64,000 nt of DNA from Cloacibacterium sp047601505 (lineage in GTDB: Bacteria; Bacteroidota; Bacteroidia; Flavobacteriales; Weeksellaceae). The notes beneath the pieces were generated by a model. That model worked only from the letters and a program-made list of their open reading frames with translations, made no database searches and was not told the origin of the DNA. Shown here in pieces: positions 1 through 8,402 of this stretch; position 1 is the first letter of the stretch; every line of letters starts with the position of its first letter. Position numbers and translations under genes: made by a program. Location of the stretch: positions 124,001 through 188,000 of the forward strand of contig NZ_JASGJD010000001.1 in the NCBI RefSeq assembly GCF_047601505.1, in the 5' to 3' direction.

Positions 1-1410
1 CTTCTTATCCCTTCTTATTCAGAAGTTTTACCTAGTCAGGTTTCCCTTAAATCTAGAATTTCAGACAAAATAACGCTTAATGTACCTATCGTTTCTGCGG
101 CAATGGACACCGTTACAGAAGCAGATTTGGCTATTGCATTAGCAAGAGTAGGTGGTCTTGGTTTCATTCATAAAAACATGCCTATTTCAGAACAAGCAGC
201 ACAAGTAAATCGTGTAAAACGTTCGGAAAACGGAATGATTTCAGACCCTGTTACCCTTTCTAAGAACCATACTTTAGCAGAAGCTAAAGAATTAATGGCA
301 AAATATAAAATTTCTGGTTTGCCAGTTGTAGATGCAGAAAACAAGTTGATTGGAATTATCACCAACCGTGATGTAAAATATCAGGAACACGACAATCAAA
401 AAGTGGAAGAGTTAATGACCAAAGAAAACCTCATCACTTCTGACAAATCTACCACGCTAGAAGATGCTAAAAAAATTCTTTTAGAAAACAGAATCGAAAA
501 ACTCCCAATTGTAGATGCCGAAAATCATTTGGTTGGCTTAATTACGATTAAAGACATAGACAACCAATTAGAATATCCTTATGCCAACAAAGACCAAAAC
601 GGAAGACTAATTGTAGGCGCTGGTGTTGGCGTTGGCGAAGATACAATGGAACGTGTAGCTGCATTAGTAGAAGCTGGTGTAGATATTATAGCAGTAGATT
701 CTGCACACGGACATTCTAAAGGTGTTCTCAACAAAATTTCTGAAATTAGAAATGGTTTCCCAGATTTGGACATCGTTGGCGGAAACATCGTAACTGCAGA
801 TGCTGCCGAAGCTCTTATCAATGCTGGAGCTAATGTTCTAAAGGTAGGTGTTGGGCCTGGTTCTATCTGTACAACCAGAGTTGTTGCAGGTGTTGGTGTT
901 CCTCAGTTATCTGCGATTTACAACGTTTACGAAAAAGCTAAAGAATATAATGTAGCGGTAATTGCAGATGGTGGAATAAAACTTTCTGGTGATATTGTAA
1001 AAGCCATCGCTTCTGGTGCTGGCGCAGTAATGCTAGGTTCATTATTAGCTGGAACCGAAGAAGCTCCTGGAGACGAAATTATCTTCCAAGGTAGAAAATT
1101 CAAATCTTATCAGGGAATGGGAAGTTTAGCTGCAATGAAACGTGGCGGTAAAGAGCGTTATTTTCAATCTGAAGCTAAGAAATTTGTACCAGAAGGTATT
1201 GAAGGAAGAGTTCCTCACAAAGGAAAATTAGAAGATGTGATTTTCCAATTAACTGGTGGTATTAGAGCCGGAATGGGATATTGCGGAACTCCAAATATTG
1301 AAACGCTTCAAAAAGAAGGTAAAATGGTGATGATTACAGGTTCTGGACTTAAAGAATCTCATCCTCACGATGTAATTATTACGCAAGAAGCTCCGAATTA
1401 TTCACTTTAA
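1..1410 (+). CDS. guaB: IMP dehydrogenase, 5'-truncated by window edge
   Basis: IMP dehydrogenase oxidises IMP to XMP with NAD+, the committed step of GMP synthesis in the cytosol. The reading frame is open from base 1, so the gene begins before the window; about 15-20 N-terminal residues are missing. The first visible residues already match the family (LIPSYSEVLP, then VSAAMDTVTE). A pair of CBS domains interrupts the TIM barrel (roughly bases 240-560). The catalytic loop GPGSICTTRV has its Cys codon at 868-870, and the flap (GGKERYFQ) and C-terminal GGIRAGMGYCG motif are present. It converges on the MFS gene and ends in a strong hairpin terminator. An internal ATG at 103 is not the start, because conserved barrel residues precede it. 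Confidence 0.97.
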   Translation, partial: LLIPSYSEVLPSQVSLKSRISDKITLNVPIVSAAMDTVTEADLAIALARVGGLGFIHKNMPISEQAAQVNRVKRSENGMISDPVTLSKNHTLAEAKELMAKYKISGLPVVDAENKLIGIITNRDVKYQEHDNQKVEELMTKENLITSDKSTTLEDAKKILLENRIEKLPIVDAENHLVGLITIKDIDNQLEYPYANKDQNGRLIVGAGVGVGEDTMERVAALVEAGVDIIAVDSAHGHSKGVLNKISEIRNGFPDLDIVGGNIVTADAAEALINAGANVLKVGVGPGSICTTRVVAGVGVPQLSAIYNVYEKAKEYNVAVIADGGIKLSGDIVKAIASGAGAVMLGSLLAGTEEAPGDEIIFQGRKFKSYQGMGSLAAMKRGGKERYFQSEAKKFVPEGIEGRVPHKGKLEDVIFQLTGGIRAGMGYCGTPNIETLQKEGKMVMITGSGLKESHPHDVIITQEAPNYSL

Positions 1411-1432
1411 TTCTTAGGAACTATAAATACAC

Positions 1433-1462
1433 AAATCTCTCAAAATTTTGAGAGATTTTTTT
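1433..1462. terminator. Terminator between guaB and MFS gene
   Basis: A perfect 26-base palindrome (AAATCTCTCAAAA and its complement, 1433-1458) is followed by a T run to 1462. It lies 23 bases after the guaB stop and works as an intrinsic terminator on the plus strand. The AT-rich flanks could also serve the converging MFS gene. Confidence 0.85.
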
Positions 1463-1489
1463 ATGCTGAAAATTTATATTTAAAAAAAA

Positions 1490-2713
1490 TTAAGCTACCT
1501 TCTTATCATTCTTCACAAAAAAGGTAAGCAAGATTCCTATTAAAATTAAGAATAAAGCAACCATAAAAGAATTGGTTCCTGCTTCGGCACCGAAATTGTC
1601 TTTCATGTAAGCTGTAATTTGAGGACCAATAATTCCGCCAACTCCCCAAGCCGTTAGAGCAACGCCATACATTGTTGCCATTAATTTTGCTCCGTAAGAT
1701 TCTTTTACCAAAGACGGAACAACTCCGAAAGCACCACCATAATTTAATAAAACAATACAAACACCTATTGAAAACATCATCGGATTTTTAGTGAAAATTA
1801 ATCCTGTAAATACCAATGCTTCTACTATTAATAAAATTCTAAATGTATTAATTCTGCCCAATTTATCTGATGCACTTCCCCAAACAAATCTTCCCAAACC
1901 ATTGAACAAGGCACTCATGGCAATTAATGTCGCGCCTTTATGTTCCAAAGATAATTGGTCTGTAAGCCCTTCTGCTTTTAATAAATCTTGCAAAAGCGGC
2001 GATTGAAAAGAAATGAAAATCATTCCTGCAATTACAGCAAATGTGAACATTACCCAAATAAAAATAAAATTTTTAGAAAAAATTTCTGGTAAAGGATTCA
2101 CTTTTTCGGTTGAAACCTCAGTTGTTTTCTCTTGTGCTGGCATTGATAGAAAATTCGCGAAAAGTGGTAAAAACACCAACATAATAATTCCTATTGCTAA
2201 GAAAGTTTTTGGCAAACTATTTTCGAAATAATTTAAGAAAATCGGAGCTAATAATTTTGCCATCAAAAGAGCTCCCAAGCCAAATCCCATCACCACCATT
2301 CCTGTTACCAAACCTTGTTTATCTGGAAACCATTTTGATGCAACTGCAACAGGAGTTACATAAGCCAAACCTAATCCAATTCCGCCAACAATTCCGTAAC
2401 CGAAATAAAGTAGAATTAAACTTTCGTTTTTTAAGGCAAAATAAGAAATAATATATCCTAAAGAATACAAAACAGAACCAATAAGTGCTAATTTTCTAGA
2501 ACCATATTTTGGTAAATTAATACCTCCCCAACTTGCCGTAATCCCTAGCATAAAGATGGCAATACTAAACGTCCAAGCTGTTTGAGAATTAGACCAGCCG
2601 AAAGTTTCTGTAACTTTTCCTTGGAAAAAACTCCACGCATAAACCGTTCCTAAACACAAATGCACCAATGTTGCCATTATTGCTATAAACCATCTTTTAC
2701 CAGAATTCTGCAT
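1490..2713 (-). CDS. MFS transporter, oxalate/formate antiporter (OFA)-like
   Basis: Twelve-helix major facilitator of about 407 residues. The N-terminal helix WFIAIMATLVHLCLGTVYAW followed by SFF resembles the OFA (oxalate/formate antiporter) family, which often carries small monocarboxylates. A cytoplasmic loop near the middle is rich in charged residues (EKTTEVSTEK), and the loop-2 type motif around GSRKLALIGS is recognisable. The longer frame opens with TTG at 2743; the ATG at 2713 (MQNSGKRW) fits the family N-terminus better. Substrate cannot be read from sequence; lactate, formate or oxalate are guesses. It stands alone, convergent with guaB. Confidence 0.8.
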   Translation of the reverse strand: MQNSGKRWFIAIMATLVHLCLGTVYAWSFFQGKVTETFGWSNSQTAWTFSIAIFMLGITASWGGINLPKYGSRKLALIGSVLYSLGYIISYFALKNESLILLYFGYGIVGGIGLGLAYVTPVAVASKWFPDKQGLVTGMVVMGFGLGALLMAKLLAPIFLNYFENSLPKTFLAIGIIMLVFLPLFANFLSMPAQEKTTEVSTEKVNPLPEIFSKNFIFIWVMFTFAVIAGMIFISFQSPLLQDLLKAEGLTDQLSLEHKGATLIAMSALFNGLGRFVWGSASDKLGRINTFRILLIVEALVFTGLIFTKNPMMFSIGVCIVLLNYGGAFGVVPSLVKESYGAKLMATMYGVALTAWGVGGIIGPQITAYMKDNFGAEAGTNSFMVALFLILIGILLTFFVKNDKKVA

Positions 2714-2856
2714 CGTTATATTGTTTAAAATTAGACGCTGCAAAGCTACAATGATTTACATTTTTTCAGAATTTTTGCAATGTGAATTATAGCAGGTTTT
2801 TGAAAATTATTTTCGCCCTATTTCTTTGACTTTTATGCAATTGTAGAGTGATAATT

Positions 2857-3936
2857 TTAGTCTTTTCCTAAATTATTTTTGAAATCTTCTATCCTAAAAT
2901 CTGTACCAGCATTTCCTTTTTCTATTTTTTCTTTAGCGTACAATCGGTAATCATTTTCGGTTTTATCAAGAAGATAATCATAAGGTCCCACAGAAGAAAT
3001 CAATTTTACCAAAACCGGCGAAATTTCTAAAGTAATAAACATCATCATAATGAAAAACGTTGCCAAAGCCATCACGCTATTGGTGTCTCCAAGTTCTGAT
3101 AAAGCTTGCAATCTTGCTGCAAAACCATTAAATTTATTCTCTGCTTGTTCAGAGTTTTTTTGTTCGGTTTGTAAATTTTTATAAACTCCAGAAATTTGTT
3201 CGTCCAAATATTTTAATCTAGGTTCTACTTGTTTTTGATAGTCTGCTAAATCTTTTCTGCGCTGTTCTTTCAGTTCAGATTTTCTTTTAGCATTACTTCC
3301 AAAACCTACTTTCCCAGAAGTTAAACCTGTTTTTGTACCCAAAATTTCTTTTTCTAATTCTACGTTTGCAGAATCAAAACTGGTTTGTTTTGCGGCAATT
3401 TGTTTCTGAATTTGAGCTTTTTCTTCAGCATAAGGACCAGATTGTTGCATAATTCTACCGTTCATGGTTTTTTGAAGCTCCGTTTTATTTCTTTGAATAA
3501 TGGTATTGAGTTGTTTATTAACTTCTTTTTCAAAAATTTTCAATTCTAAAGGTTTAGAAATTACAATTCCTAGAAAAATAGCCAAAATAAGACGAGGAAC
3601 TGCCATAAAAAACTGATTCCAAAAGGTTCCTGTTTTTTTAATAGACGAAACAATGTATCGGTCTAAATTAAAAATCATTAATCCCCAAAGAATTCCGAAA
3701 CTTACAGAAATTATTTCGTCTTCGAAAACCGTATACATTGCATAACTCGCCGAAAGCGTAGCAAAAACTGCGGTAAATAGTACAATTCCGCCAATTCCTG
3801 CATATTTATTCCATTCGCTGGGAGATTTTTTTAGAATGTGAATATTAGCTCCAGAACAAATCATTAAAAATTGCTGAAACCAATTCATTTTGTGTTGTGA
3901 AGCACTTTTATGAGGAGTGTTGTTTTTATTTTCCAT
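2857..3936 (-). CDS. DUF4407 domain membrane protein
   Basis: 359-residue integral membrane protein matching the DUF4407 family, whose function is unknown. Three hydrophobic segments lie in the first third (about residues 45-65, 72-92 and 108-127). A long charged coiled-coil region (about 130-285) follows, rich in K, E and Q, and one more transmembrane segment comes near 285-305 (MALATFFIMMMFITLEISPV). The conserved LDRYIVSSIK stretch follows the second helix. This topology suggests a coiled coil held between membrane helices. ruvC lies upstream on the same strand with a 156-base gap, so an operon is uncertain. Confidence 0.85.
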   Translation of the reverse strand: MENKNNTPHKSASQHKMNWFQQFLMICSGANIHILKKSPSEWNKYAGIGGIVLFTAVFATLSASYAMYTVFEDEIISVSFGILWGLMIFNLDRYIVSSIKKTGTFWNQFFMAVPRLILAIFLGIVISKPLELKIFEKEVNKQLNTIIQRNKTELQKTMNGRIMQQSGPYAEEKAQIQKQIAAKQTSFDSANVELEKEILGTKTGLTSGKVGFGSNAKRKSELKEQRRKDLADYQKQVEPRLKYLDEQISGVYKNLQTEQKNSEQAENKFNGFAARLQALSELGDTNSVMALATFFIMMMFITLEISPVLVKLISSVGPYDYLLDKTENDYRLYAKEKIEKGNAGTDFRIEDFKNNLGKD

Positions 3937-4002
3937 AAATATTTTAATTGATTGGTCGTATAATAACGTTACAATGTTACGAATAGTATTAGGTTTTACA
4001 CA

Positions 4003-4028
4003 GTAAAATATTTGTAAACTTATTTTAC
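4003..4028. repeat. Inverted repeat upstream of DUF4407 gene
   Basis: GTAAAATA (4003-4010) and TATTTTAC (4021-4028) form an 8-base inverted repeat with a 10-base spacer, in the 156-base gap between ruvC and the DUF4407 gene. It could be an operator or a weak ruvC terminator; no poly-T tract supports the latter. Confidence 0.35.
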
Positions 4029-4092
4029 AAAATTAAAACACTGAAAAACAATCAACTAAAATTTGAATTTACAAAAATAGAAAACAGAAATT

Positions 4093-4647
4093 TTACTTAA
4101 TTCTATCTGGATTTTGCTTTAGAAAACTTTCCCAACCGGTATAACTTTTTTCTTTATCTGCCTTTCCGAGATTAAAACTATGACAAACAGCTACTGCCAA
4201 ACCATCAGTTGCATCTAAATATTTGGTAGGAAATTCTTTTAAATTTAACAAATTTTGAAGCATTCCTGCAACTTGTTCTTTGCTGGCATTACCATTTCCC
4301 GTAATGGCCATTTTTACTTTTTTGGGAGAATATTCTGTAATAGGAACTTCACGATGAAGACTTGCTGCCATTGCTACGCCTTGCGCTCTTCCCAATTTGA
4401 GCATAGATTGTACGTTTTTACCATAAAATGGAGCTTCTAAAGCTACTTCGTCTGGATGATATTGGTCTATAAGAGCCAAAGTTCTATCAAAAATTTTTTT
4501 GAGTTTAATTTCGTGTGTTGGTTCTTTTTTCATCACCAACTCATCTATAGCCAGCAACTTAATTTTATTTTTAAAAATAGAAATAATGCCAAAACCCATT
4601 ACTGCGGTTCCGGGGTCGATTCCTAAAATAATTTTTTCTGTATTCAC
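4093..4647 (-). CDS. ruvC: Holliday junction endonuclease RuvC
   Basis: RuvC cleaves Holliday junctions in the RuvABC complex during recombination repair. The 184-residue length is normal. The RNase H-like fold shows its acidic residues: D11 in LGIDPGTAVMGFG, the Glu in VALEAPFYGKN, and the C-terminal DATDGLAVAVCH motif. The start is a GTG at 4647; no in-frame ATG fits the family start better. It diverges from the oxoamine synthase gene across a 99-base gap. ruvA and ruvB are not in the window. Confidence 0.95.
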   Translation of the reverse strand: MNTEKIILGIDPGTAVMGFGIISIFKNKIKLLAIDELVMKKEPTHEIKLKKIFDRTLALIDQYHPDEVALEAPFYGKNVQSMLKLGRAQGVAMAASLHREVPITEYSPKKVKMAITGNGNASKEQVAGMLQNLLNLKEFPTKYLDATDGLAVAVCHSFNLGKADKEKSYTGWESFLKQNPDRIK

Positions 4648-4685
4648 ATTACAAATTTAGAAAGAATAATCTAAATAATTTTAAC

Positions 4686-4725
4686 ACTATTCCTATCGGA
4701 ATAGTATGAATTATTTTTATATTTG
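4686..4725 (+). promoter_or_regulatory. Promoter with inverted-repeat operator candidate
   Basis: TATATTTG at 4718-4725 matches the Bacteroidota -7 box TAnnTTTG and lies 21 bases before the ATG of the oxoamine synthase gene. Just upstream, ACTATTCC (4686-4693) and GGAATAGT (4698-4705) form a perfect 8-base inverted repeat with a 4-base spacer, placed over the -33 region. The box is visible; the operator role is inferred. Confidence 0.6.
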
Positions 4726-4746
4726 CACTTGAAATGATTTTTAAAC

Positions 4747-5976
4747 ATGGATATTTTTGATAGAATTGAAAGAAACCCTGGCCCTCTAGGCGAATTTGCA
4801 GATTATGCAGAAGGAGAATATGCTTTCCCTGTATTGGAAGGGGAAATCTCCACAAAAATGAAATTTAAAGGAAAAGAGATGTTAATCTTTAGCTTGAATA
4901 ACTATTTAGGTCTTGCTAATCATCCTGAAATACGAAAAATAGATGCCGAAACTGGCAAAAAATATGGTTTAGCCTATCCTATGGGCTCTAGAGCAATGAC
5001 GGCTCAAACAAAATATCATATACAATTAGAAAAAGAATTGGCAGAATTTTCTCAGAAAGAATCTTCATTATTACTAAATTTTGGTTATCAAGGTATGTTC
5101 TCAATGCTCGATACTTTACTTTGTAGAAACGATGTAATAATTTATGACAGCGAATCACACGCGTGCGCAATAGATGGAATAAGACTTCACAGAGGGAAAC
5201 ATTATGCTTTTGAACATAATAATATTGAGAGCCTTGAAAAAGTTTTAAAAAAAGCTCAAAAACACACCGAAATTACAGGCGGTGGAATCTTGGTTTTAAC
5301 GGAAGGTGTATTTAGTATGAATGGTGAACAAGGAAAAATTAAAGAAATTGTTGCACTTAAAAAAAATTACAAATTCAGACTTTTAGTAGACGATGCACAT
5401 GGTTTTGGTGTGATGGGGAAAGAAGGCAGAGGAATAGGAGAAGAACAAAATGTTCAAGATGAAATAGACCTCTATTTTTCTACATTCACTAAATCATTTG
5501 CAGGTTTTGGAGCCTTTGTCTCAGGAAAAAAATCGGTGATTCAATATATAAAATATAATATTCGTTCTCAAATATTTGCAAAAGCTCTTCCTCTTGTAAT
5601 GGTTATTGGATTACTAAAAAGGTTAGAAATAATGAAAGCTAATCCTTATCTAAGAACAAAACTTTGGGAAAACGTAAAATTATTACAAAACGGATTAAAA
5701 AAAATAGGACATAATATTGGCAAAGCTAATACTTGCATTACTCCCGTTTTTCTAGAAGGTACAACTATTGAAGCAACACTTATTGTAAAAGACTTACGAG
5801 AAACATACGGAATTTTTACAAGCATAGTTGTATATCCTGTAATTCCTAAAGGTTTAATAATGCTTAGAATTATCCCAACTGCTGAACACACAAAAACAGA
5901 TATAGAGAGATTACTTTATGCTTTTGAACAAATTCAATTGAATATTACCAACAACAAGTACAAAACTGCTTCTTAA
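4747..5976 (+). CDS. Alpha-oxoamine synthase, serine palmitoyltransferase type
   Basis: Fold-type I PLP enzyme of 409 residues in the alpha-oxoamine synthase family (serine palmitoyltransferase, KBL, BioF). The family condenses an amino acid with an acyl-CoA or acyl-ACP thioester, releasing CO2. PLP contacts are visible: the DDAH motif at D215-H218 and the Schiff-base lysine K249 in STFTKSFAGFG. The N-terminus (SLNNYLGLANHPE) is typical. In Bacteroidota such enzymes start sphingolipid synthesis, or sulfonolipid synthesis when cysteate replaces serine, so the product is probably a long-chain base. KBL or BioF is less likely because no threonine or biotin genes are nearby. The gene is monocistronic with its own promoter and terminator. 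Confidence 0.8.
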   Translation: MDIFDRIERNPGPLGEFADYAEGEYAFPVLEGEISTKMKFKGKEMLIFSLNNYLGLANHPEIRKIDAETGKKYGLAYPMGSRAMTAQTKYHIQLEKELAEFSQKESSLLLNFGYQGMFSMLDTLLCRNDVIIYDSESHACAIDGIRLHRGKHYAFEHNNIESLEKVLKKAQKHTEITGGGILVLTEGVFSMNGEQGKIKEIVALKKNYKFRLLVDDAHGFGVMGKEGRGIGEEQNVQDEIDLYFSTFTKSFAGFGAFVSGKKSVIQYIKYNIRSQIFAKALPLVMVIGLLKRLEIMKANPYLRTKLWENVKLLQNGLKKIGHNIGKANTCITPVFLEGTTIEATLIVKDLRETYGIFTSIVVYPVIPKGLIMLRIIPTAEHTKTDIERLLYAFEQIQLNITNNKYKTAS

Positions 5977-6003
5977 TTATTTATAGACATATCAATCAAA
6001 CCA

Positions 6004-6038
6004 AATACTCCTTAATTTAATATTTTGGAGTATTTTTT
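6004..6038 (+). terminator. Terminator after oxoamine synthase gene
   Basis: AATACTCC (6004-6011) pairs with GGAGTATT (6027-6034) and is followed by a T run to 6038. It reaches the stop codon of the converging gene. Confidence 0.75.
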
Positions 6039-7086
6039 ATCTCATATTAGAACTTCTGTAATTTTTAATTACAAAATTTAATCCTGCCTCTAAAATATCT
6101 CCCATTGTAGTACATTTTTTAAATTTAGAATTAAAAGTAAGCTTTTGAAGCGCTGTTTTCAATTCTTCTACACTTTCTGGTTTAGAAATATGATCTTGCT
6201 TCATTATGTCAATTAAATGTTCTAATCTGCTATCATTACTTGCGCGTTTTGCAATGGCAGAACGAACTTCTTTTCGGTACTGTTCAATAGAATTGGTTCT
6301 TAATTTCTCTTGAACCAAATCTACCATCTTCTTATTTTCTTTGAAATATTGAGGCAAATAAATTTTAAGATTTCCCTCATAGCATTGCTGGTCAAAATCT
6401 ATTGGACGAATTCTGTAAACTACTTGGTCAAAATCGTGAGTAGGAATAATAACATAGTTGTAAGAACGCATATCTCCAAGCAAACCAATCATACAACGTT
6501 CGTTAAACTTCACAAATTCTTTTGCAATTTGTGCTTTTTCTAAAGGCGAACATTGCTCTAAATGTTGATCAATAAAAACATCTCCCGGAATTCCCAAAAT
6601 ATGTTCTTCAATTAAAGTATCTTTATACAAAAGGAAATTAATACGATTTGGAGACAAAATTTCTTCTAATTCTAGACCGTAAATTCTTGAAGCATCAGCC
6701 TTTTTGATGTAAAAATTGGTATAATTATCATTCAAAATATTACGAACTCTAATTCTGAAAGGTTTAGAATTTCCAAAAGTGCAAAAATGTATAGAATCTA
6801 CCGTAAGAAAAGGCAAAACATCTACATCTCCATCCGAATGCAATAAGGTATAAATTTTGTTAAGATTAGACTCTATCTCATCATGCTCGAATTCTGGATA
6901 ATAAACACTTAGCCAAAGTGTGTCTTTTCCCTCTTTGTCTAAAACGGGCGTATAATCTGAAAAACGCAAAAGGTCATCATAAAAAAAACGAATATTAGTG
7001 AGACGATTGTTCTTCTCCAGATAATCCATCAAATCTGGATTAACGGGATACATTGGCTTTCTAAACTCTATTTTTACGTCATTCAT
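6037..7086 (-). CDS. Conserved protein of unknown function, kinase-like signature
   Basis: 349-residue soluble protein of unknown function. The longer frame begins with TTG at 7143; the ATG at 7086 (MNDVKIEFRKPMYPVNP) looks like the true start. No signal peptide or membrane segment is seen. The middle carries GLLGDMRSYNYVI then RPIDFDQQ. The spacing D205...N210...D230-F-D232 resembles the catalytic D-x4-N and metal-binding DFD/DFG elements of protein-kinase-like and HipA-like folds. An upstream lysine and a glycine loop were not identified, so kinase activity is only a hypothesis. Upstream and downstream neighbours point away from it on both sides. Confidence 0.6.
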   Translation of the reverse strand: MNDVKIEFRKPMYPVNPDLMDYLEKNNRLTNIRFFYDDLLRFSDYTPVLDKEGKDTLWLSVYYPEFEHDEIESNLNKIYTLLHSDGDVDVLPFLTVDSIHFCTFGNSKPFRIRVRNILNDNYTNFYIKKADASRIYGLELEEILSPNRINFLLYKDTLIEEHILGIPGDVFIDQHLEQCSPLEKAQIAKEFVKFNERCMIGLLGDMRSYNYVIIPTHDFDQVVYRIRPIDFDQQCYEGNLKIYLPQYFKENKKMVDLVQEKLRTNSIEQYRKEVRSAIAKRASNDSRLEHLIDIMKQDHISKPESVEELKTALQKLTFNSKFKKCTTMGDILEAGLNFVIKNYRSSNMR

Positions 7087-7164
7087 TTTTTTAACATTCT
7101 TAAATTCAAAGATACAAAAAAGTTTTTCTGCAATTATTTTCAATAAAAATTAAAAGAACTTAAT

Positions 7165-7202
7165 AATACATAAGAAAATTATGTATAATTTTGTTATGTA
7201 TT
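7165..7202 (+). promoter_or_regulatory. padR promoter with overlapping operator repeats
   Basis: AATACATAA (7165-7173) and TTATGTATT (7194-7202) form a 9-base inverted repeat, and a third copy TTATGTATA sits at 7179-7187. Between them TAATTTTG (7186-7193) matches the Bacteroidota -7 box TAnnTTTG. PadR-family repressors bind ATGTAT/ATACAT-type dyads and commonly regulate their own gene, so this fits autorepression. The repeats and box are seen; the binding is inferred. Confidence 0.6.
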
Positions 7203-7252
7203 ACAAATTAAGATTTTCAAAGTTTTGATTTTTAATTTAACTTTTAATTTTC

Positions 7253-7576
7253 ATGAAAAAAAACGCATTATATAAAGGCACTTTGCAAAATATTGTACTA
7301 AAACTTCTGGCAAAAGAAGTTAAAATGTATGGTTACCAAATTACGCAACGTGCAAAAGAACTTACAAAAGGCGAACTAGAGATGACGGAAGGTGCTCTTT
7401 ACCCTATTCTGCACAAATTAGAAAACAAAGGCATTATCTTTTCTGAAATGCAAACTGTAAACGGAAGAGACCGAAAATATTATCTTTTAACAGAAAAAGG
7501 AAGAAAGCAACAAGCCACACAAGAAGAAGAAATGAAGAGTTATTTATTTAACCTAAATGCTATTTTTAATATTTAA
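7253..7576 (+). CDS. PadR family transcriptional regulator
   Basis: 107-residue winged-helix regulator of the short PadR type (PadR-s2). The N-terminal wHTH reads LYKGTLQNIVLKLLAKEVKM followed by YGYQITQRAKELTKGEL. The wing is EMTEGALYPILHKLENKG, followed by GRDRKYYLLTEKG and a C-terminal dimerisation helix. These repressors commonly pair with a downstream membrane protein gene and sense membrane or drug stress. Here that gene follows after only 4 bases, and a matching operator-like dyad overlaps the promoter. Confidence 0.9.
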   Translation: MKKNALYKGTLQNIVLKLLAKEVKMYGYQITQRAKELTKGELEMTEGALYPILHKLENKGIIFSEMQTVNGRDRKYYLLTEKGRKQQATQEEEMKSYLFNLNAIFNI

Positions 7577-7580
7577 AACT

Positions 7581-8297
7581 ATGATAACCGAAACTCAACT
7601 CACAGAAATCCGCAATTATTTGCTTTCTAAGAAGCTTCCAATTGATATTCTTATTGAAGTAAACGACCATTTTATTTCTCAAATTTCAGATTTGCAGAGA
7701 GACGAAAACTTGAGTTTTGATGAAGCGTTTGAGAAAGTGAAAGAAGGTTGGAAGGAAGAGCTTCACTTATTTTGGGATAAAACTTGGGATTTAGTTGACA
7801 CCAATAAACTAAATAAAAAAATAAATAAAGAGAATAATATTACAATATTAAAGCTAAGTCTAAAATTATTTGCTACGCTCTTTGTAATCTTATTTATACT
7901 AGCTAAATTTTTCAACCAAATCACGTTCAACTATATAGTAAATGTAATACTTTTCACAATTACATTTTTCCCAATATTACAATTAATTGTACAATACAAA
8001 AACTTTAAGTTGATAAAAAAATACGAAAACTACAAGCTTACCTACTTTCAAGATGGGAGCCTATTATCTCTTAGCACCTTAGGCGTTTTTTTAAATTCAA
8101 TAAGTAAATTAAATACAAATTCAGATTATATATATCAACTCCTCAACTTCAACATAATTAATTATCCCAACAATAATCCTACTCTTAACATGCTTATTCT
8201 ACTATTTTTAAGTTTAGGAAATTTTTATATTATCATTTCTCAAAAAAATTATTTAAGGCAAATCCAAAAAGTAAAACCTTTTTTGAAGTATTTATAG
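7581..8297 (+). CDS. PadR-associated membrane protein
   Basis: 238-residue protein with a soluble N-terminal half (about residues 1-80, helical and acidic, ending LHLFWDKTWDLVD) and a membrane C-terminal half. The latter has roughly four hydrophobic segments (near 90-107, 112-130, 155-175 and 205-220). An acidic helical N-domain ahead of membrane helices is the usual make-up of PadR partner proteins (HAAS or DUF1700-like). The ATG at 7581 is preferred over a TTG at 7557 that would overlap padR. The function is unknown; it is probably co-transcribed with and controlled by the PadR protein. Confidence 0.7.
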   Translation: MITETQLTEIRNYLLSKKLPIDILIEVNDHFISQISDLQRDENLSFDEAFEKVKEGWKEELHLFWDKTWDLVDTNKLNKKINKENNITILKLSLKLFATLFVILFILAKFFNQITFNYIVNVILFTITFFPILQLIVQYKNFKLIKKYENYKLTYFQDGSLLSLSTLGVFLNSISKLNTNSDYIYQLLNFNIINYPNNNPTLNMLILLFLSLGNFYIIISQKNYLRQIQKVKPFLKYL

Positions 8298-8324
8298 CTT
8301 TTATTTAAATCATGATTCTCAATC

Positions 8325-8355
8325 ATAAAAAACGCCCAAAATAATTTGAGCGTTT
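8325..8355 (-). terminator. Terminator of deoxyhypusine synthase-like gene
   Basis: AACGC-CAAA (8331-8340) pairs with TTTG-GCGTT (8345-8355), with one bulged base in each arm, and an A6 run at 8326-8331 gives a T tail on the minus strand. It ends the gene at 8403-9380 and may also stop the converging PadR operon. Confidence 0.7.
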
Positions 8356-8368
8356 GTATTTTAACTTG

Positions 8369-8398
8369 CATCTAGCATCAAACATCCTTCATCCAGCA
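8369..8398. repeat. Dispersed repeat, CATCTAGCATC family copy 1
   Basis: GCATCTAGCATCAAACATCC followed by TTCATCCAGC belongs to the same short-unit family as the copies at 10933-10965 (inside menE) and 46500-46537. It sits between a terminator and the end of the converging gene. Confidence 0.6.
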
Positions 8399-8402
8399 AT
8401 TT

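Noticed and set aside
1..102. guaB start at the ATG 103
   Set aside because: Conserved IMP dehydrogenase residues are encoded upstream in frame, so the gene begins outside the window.
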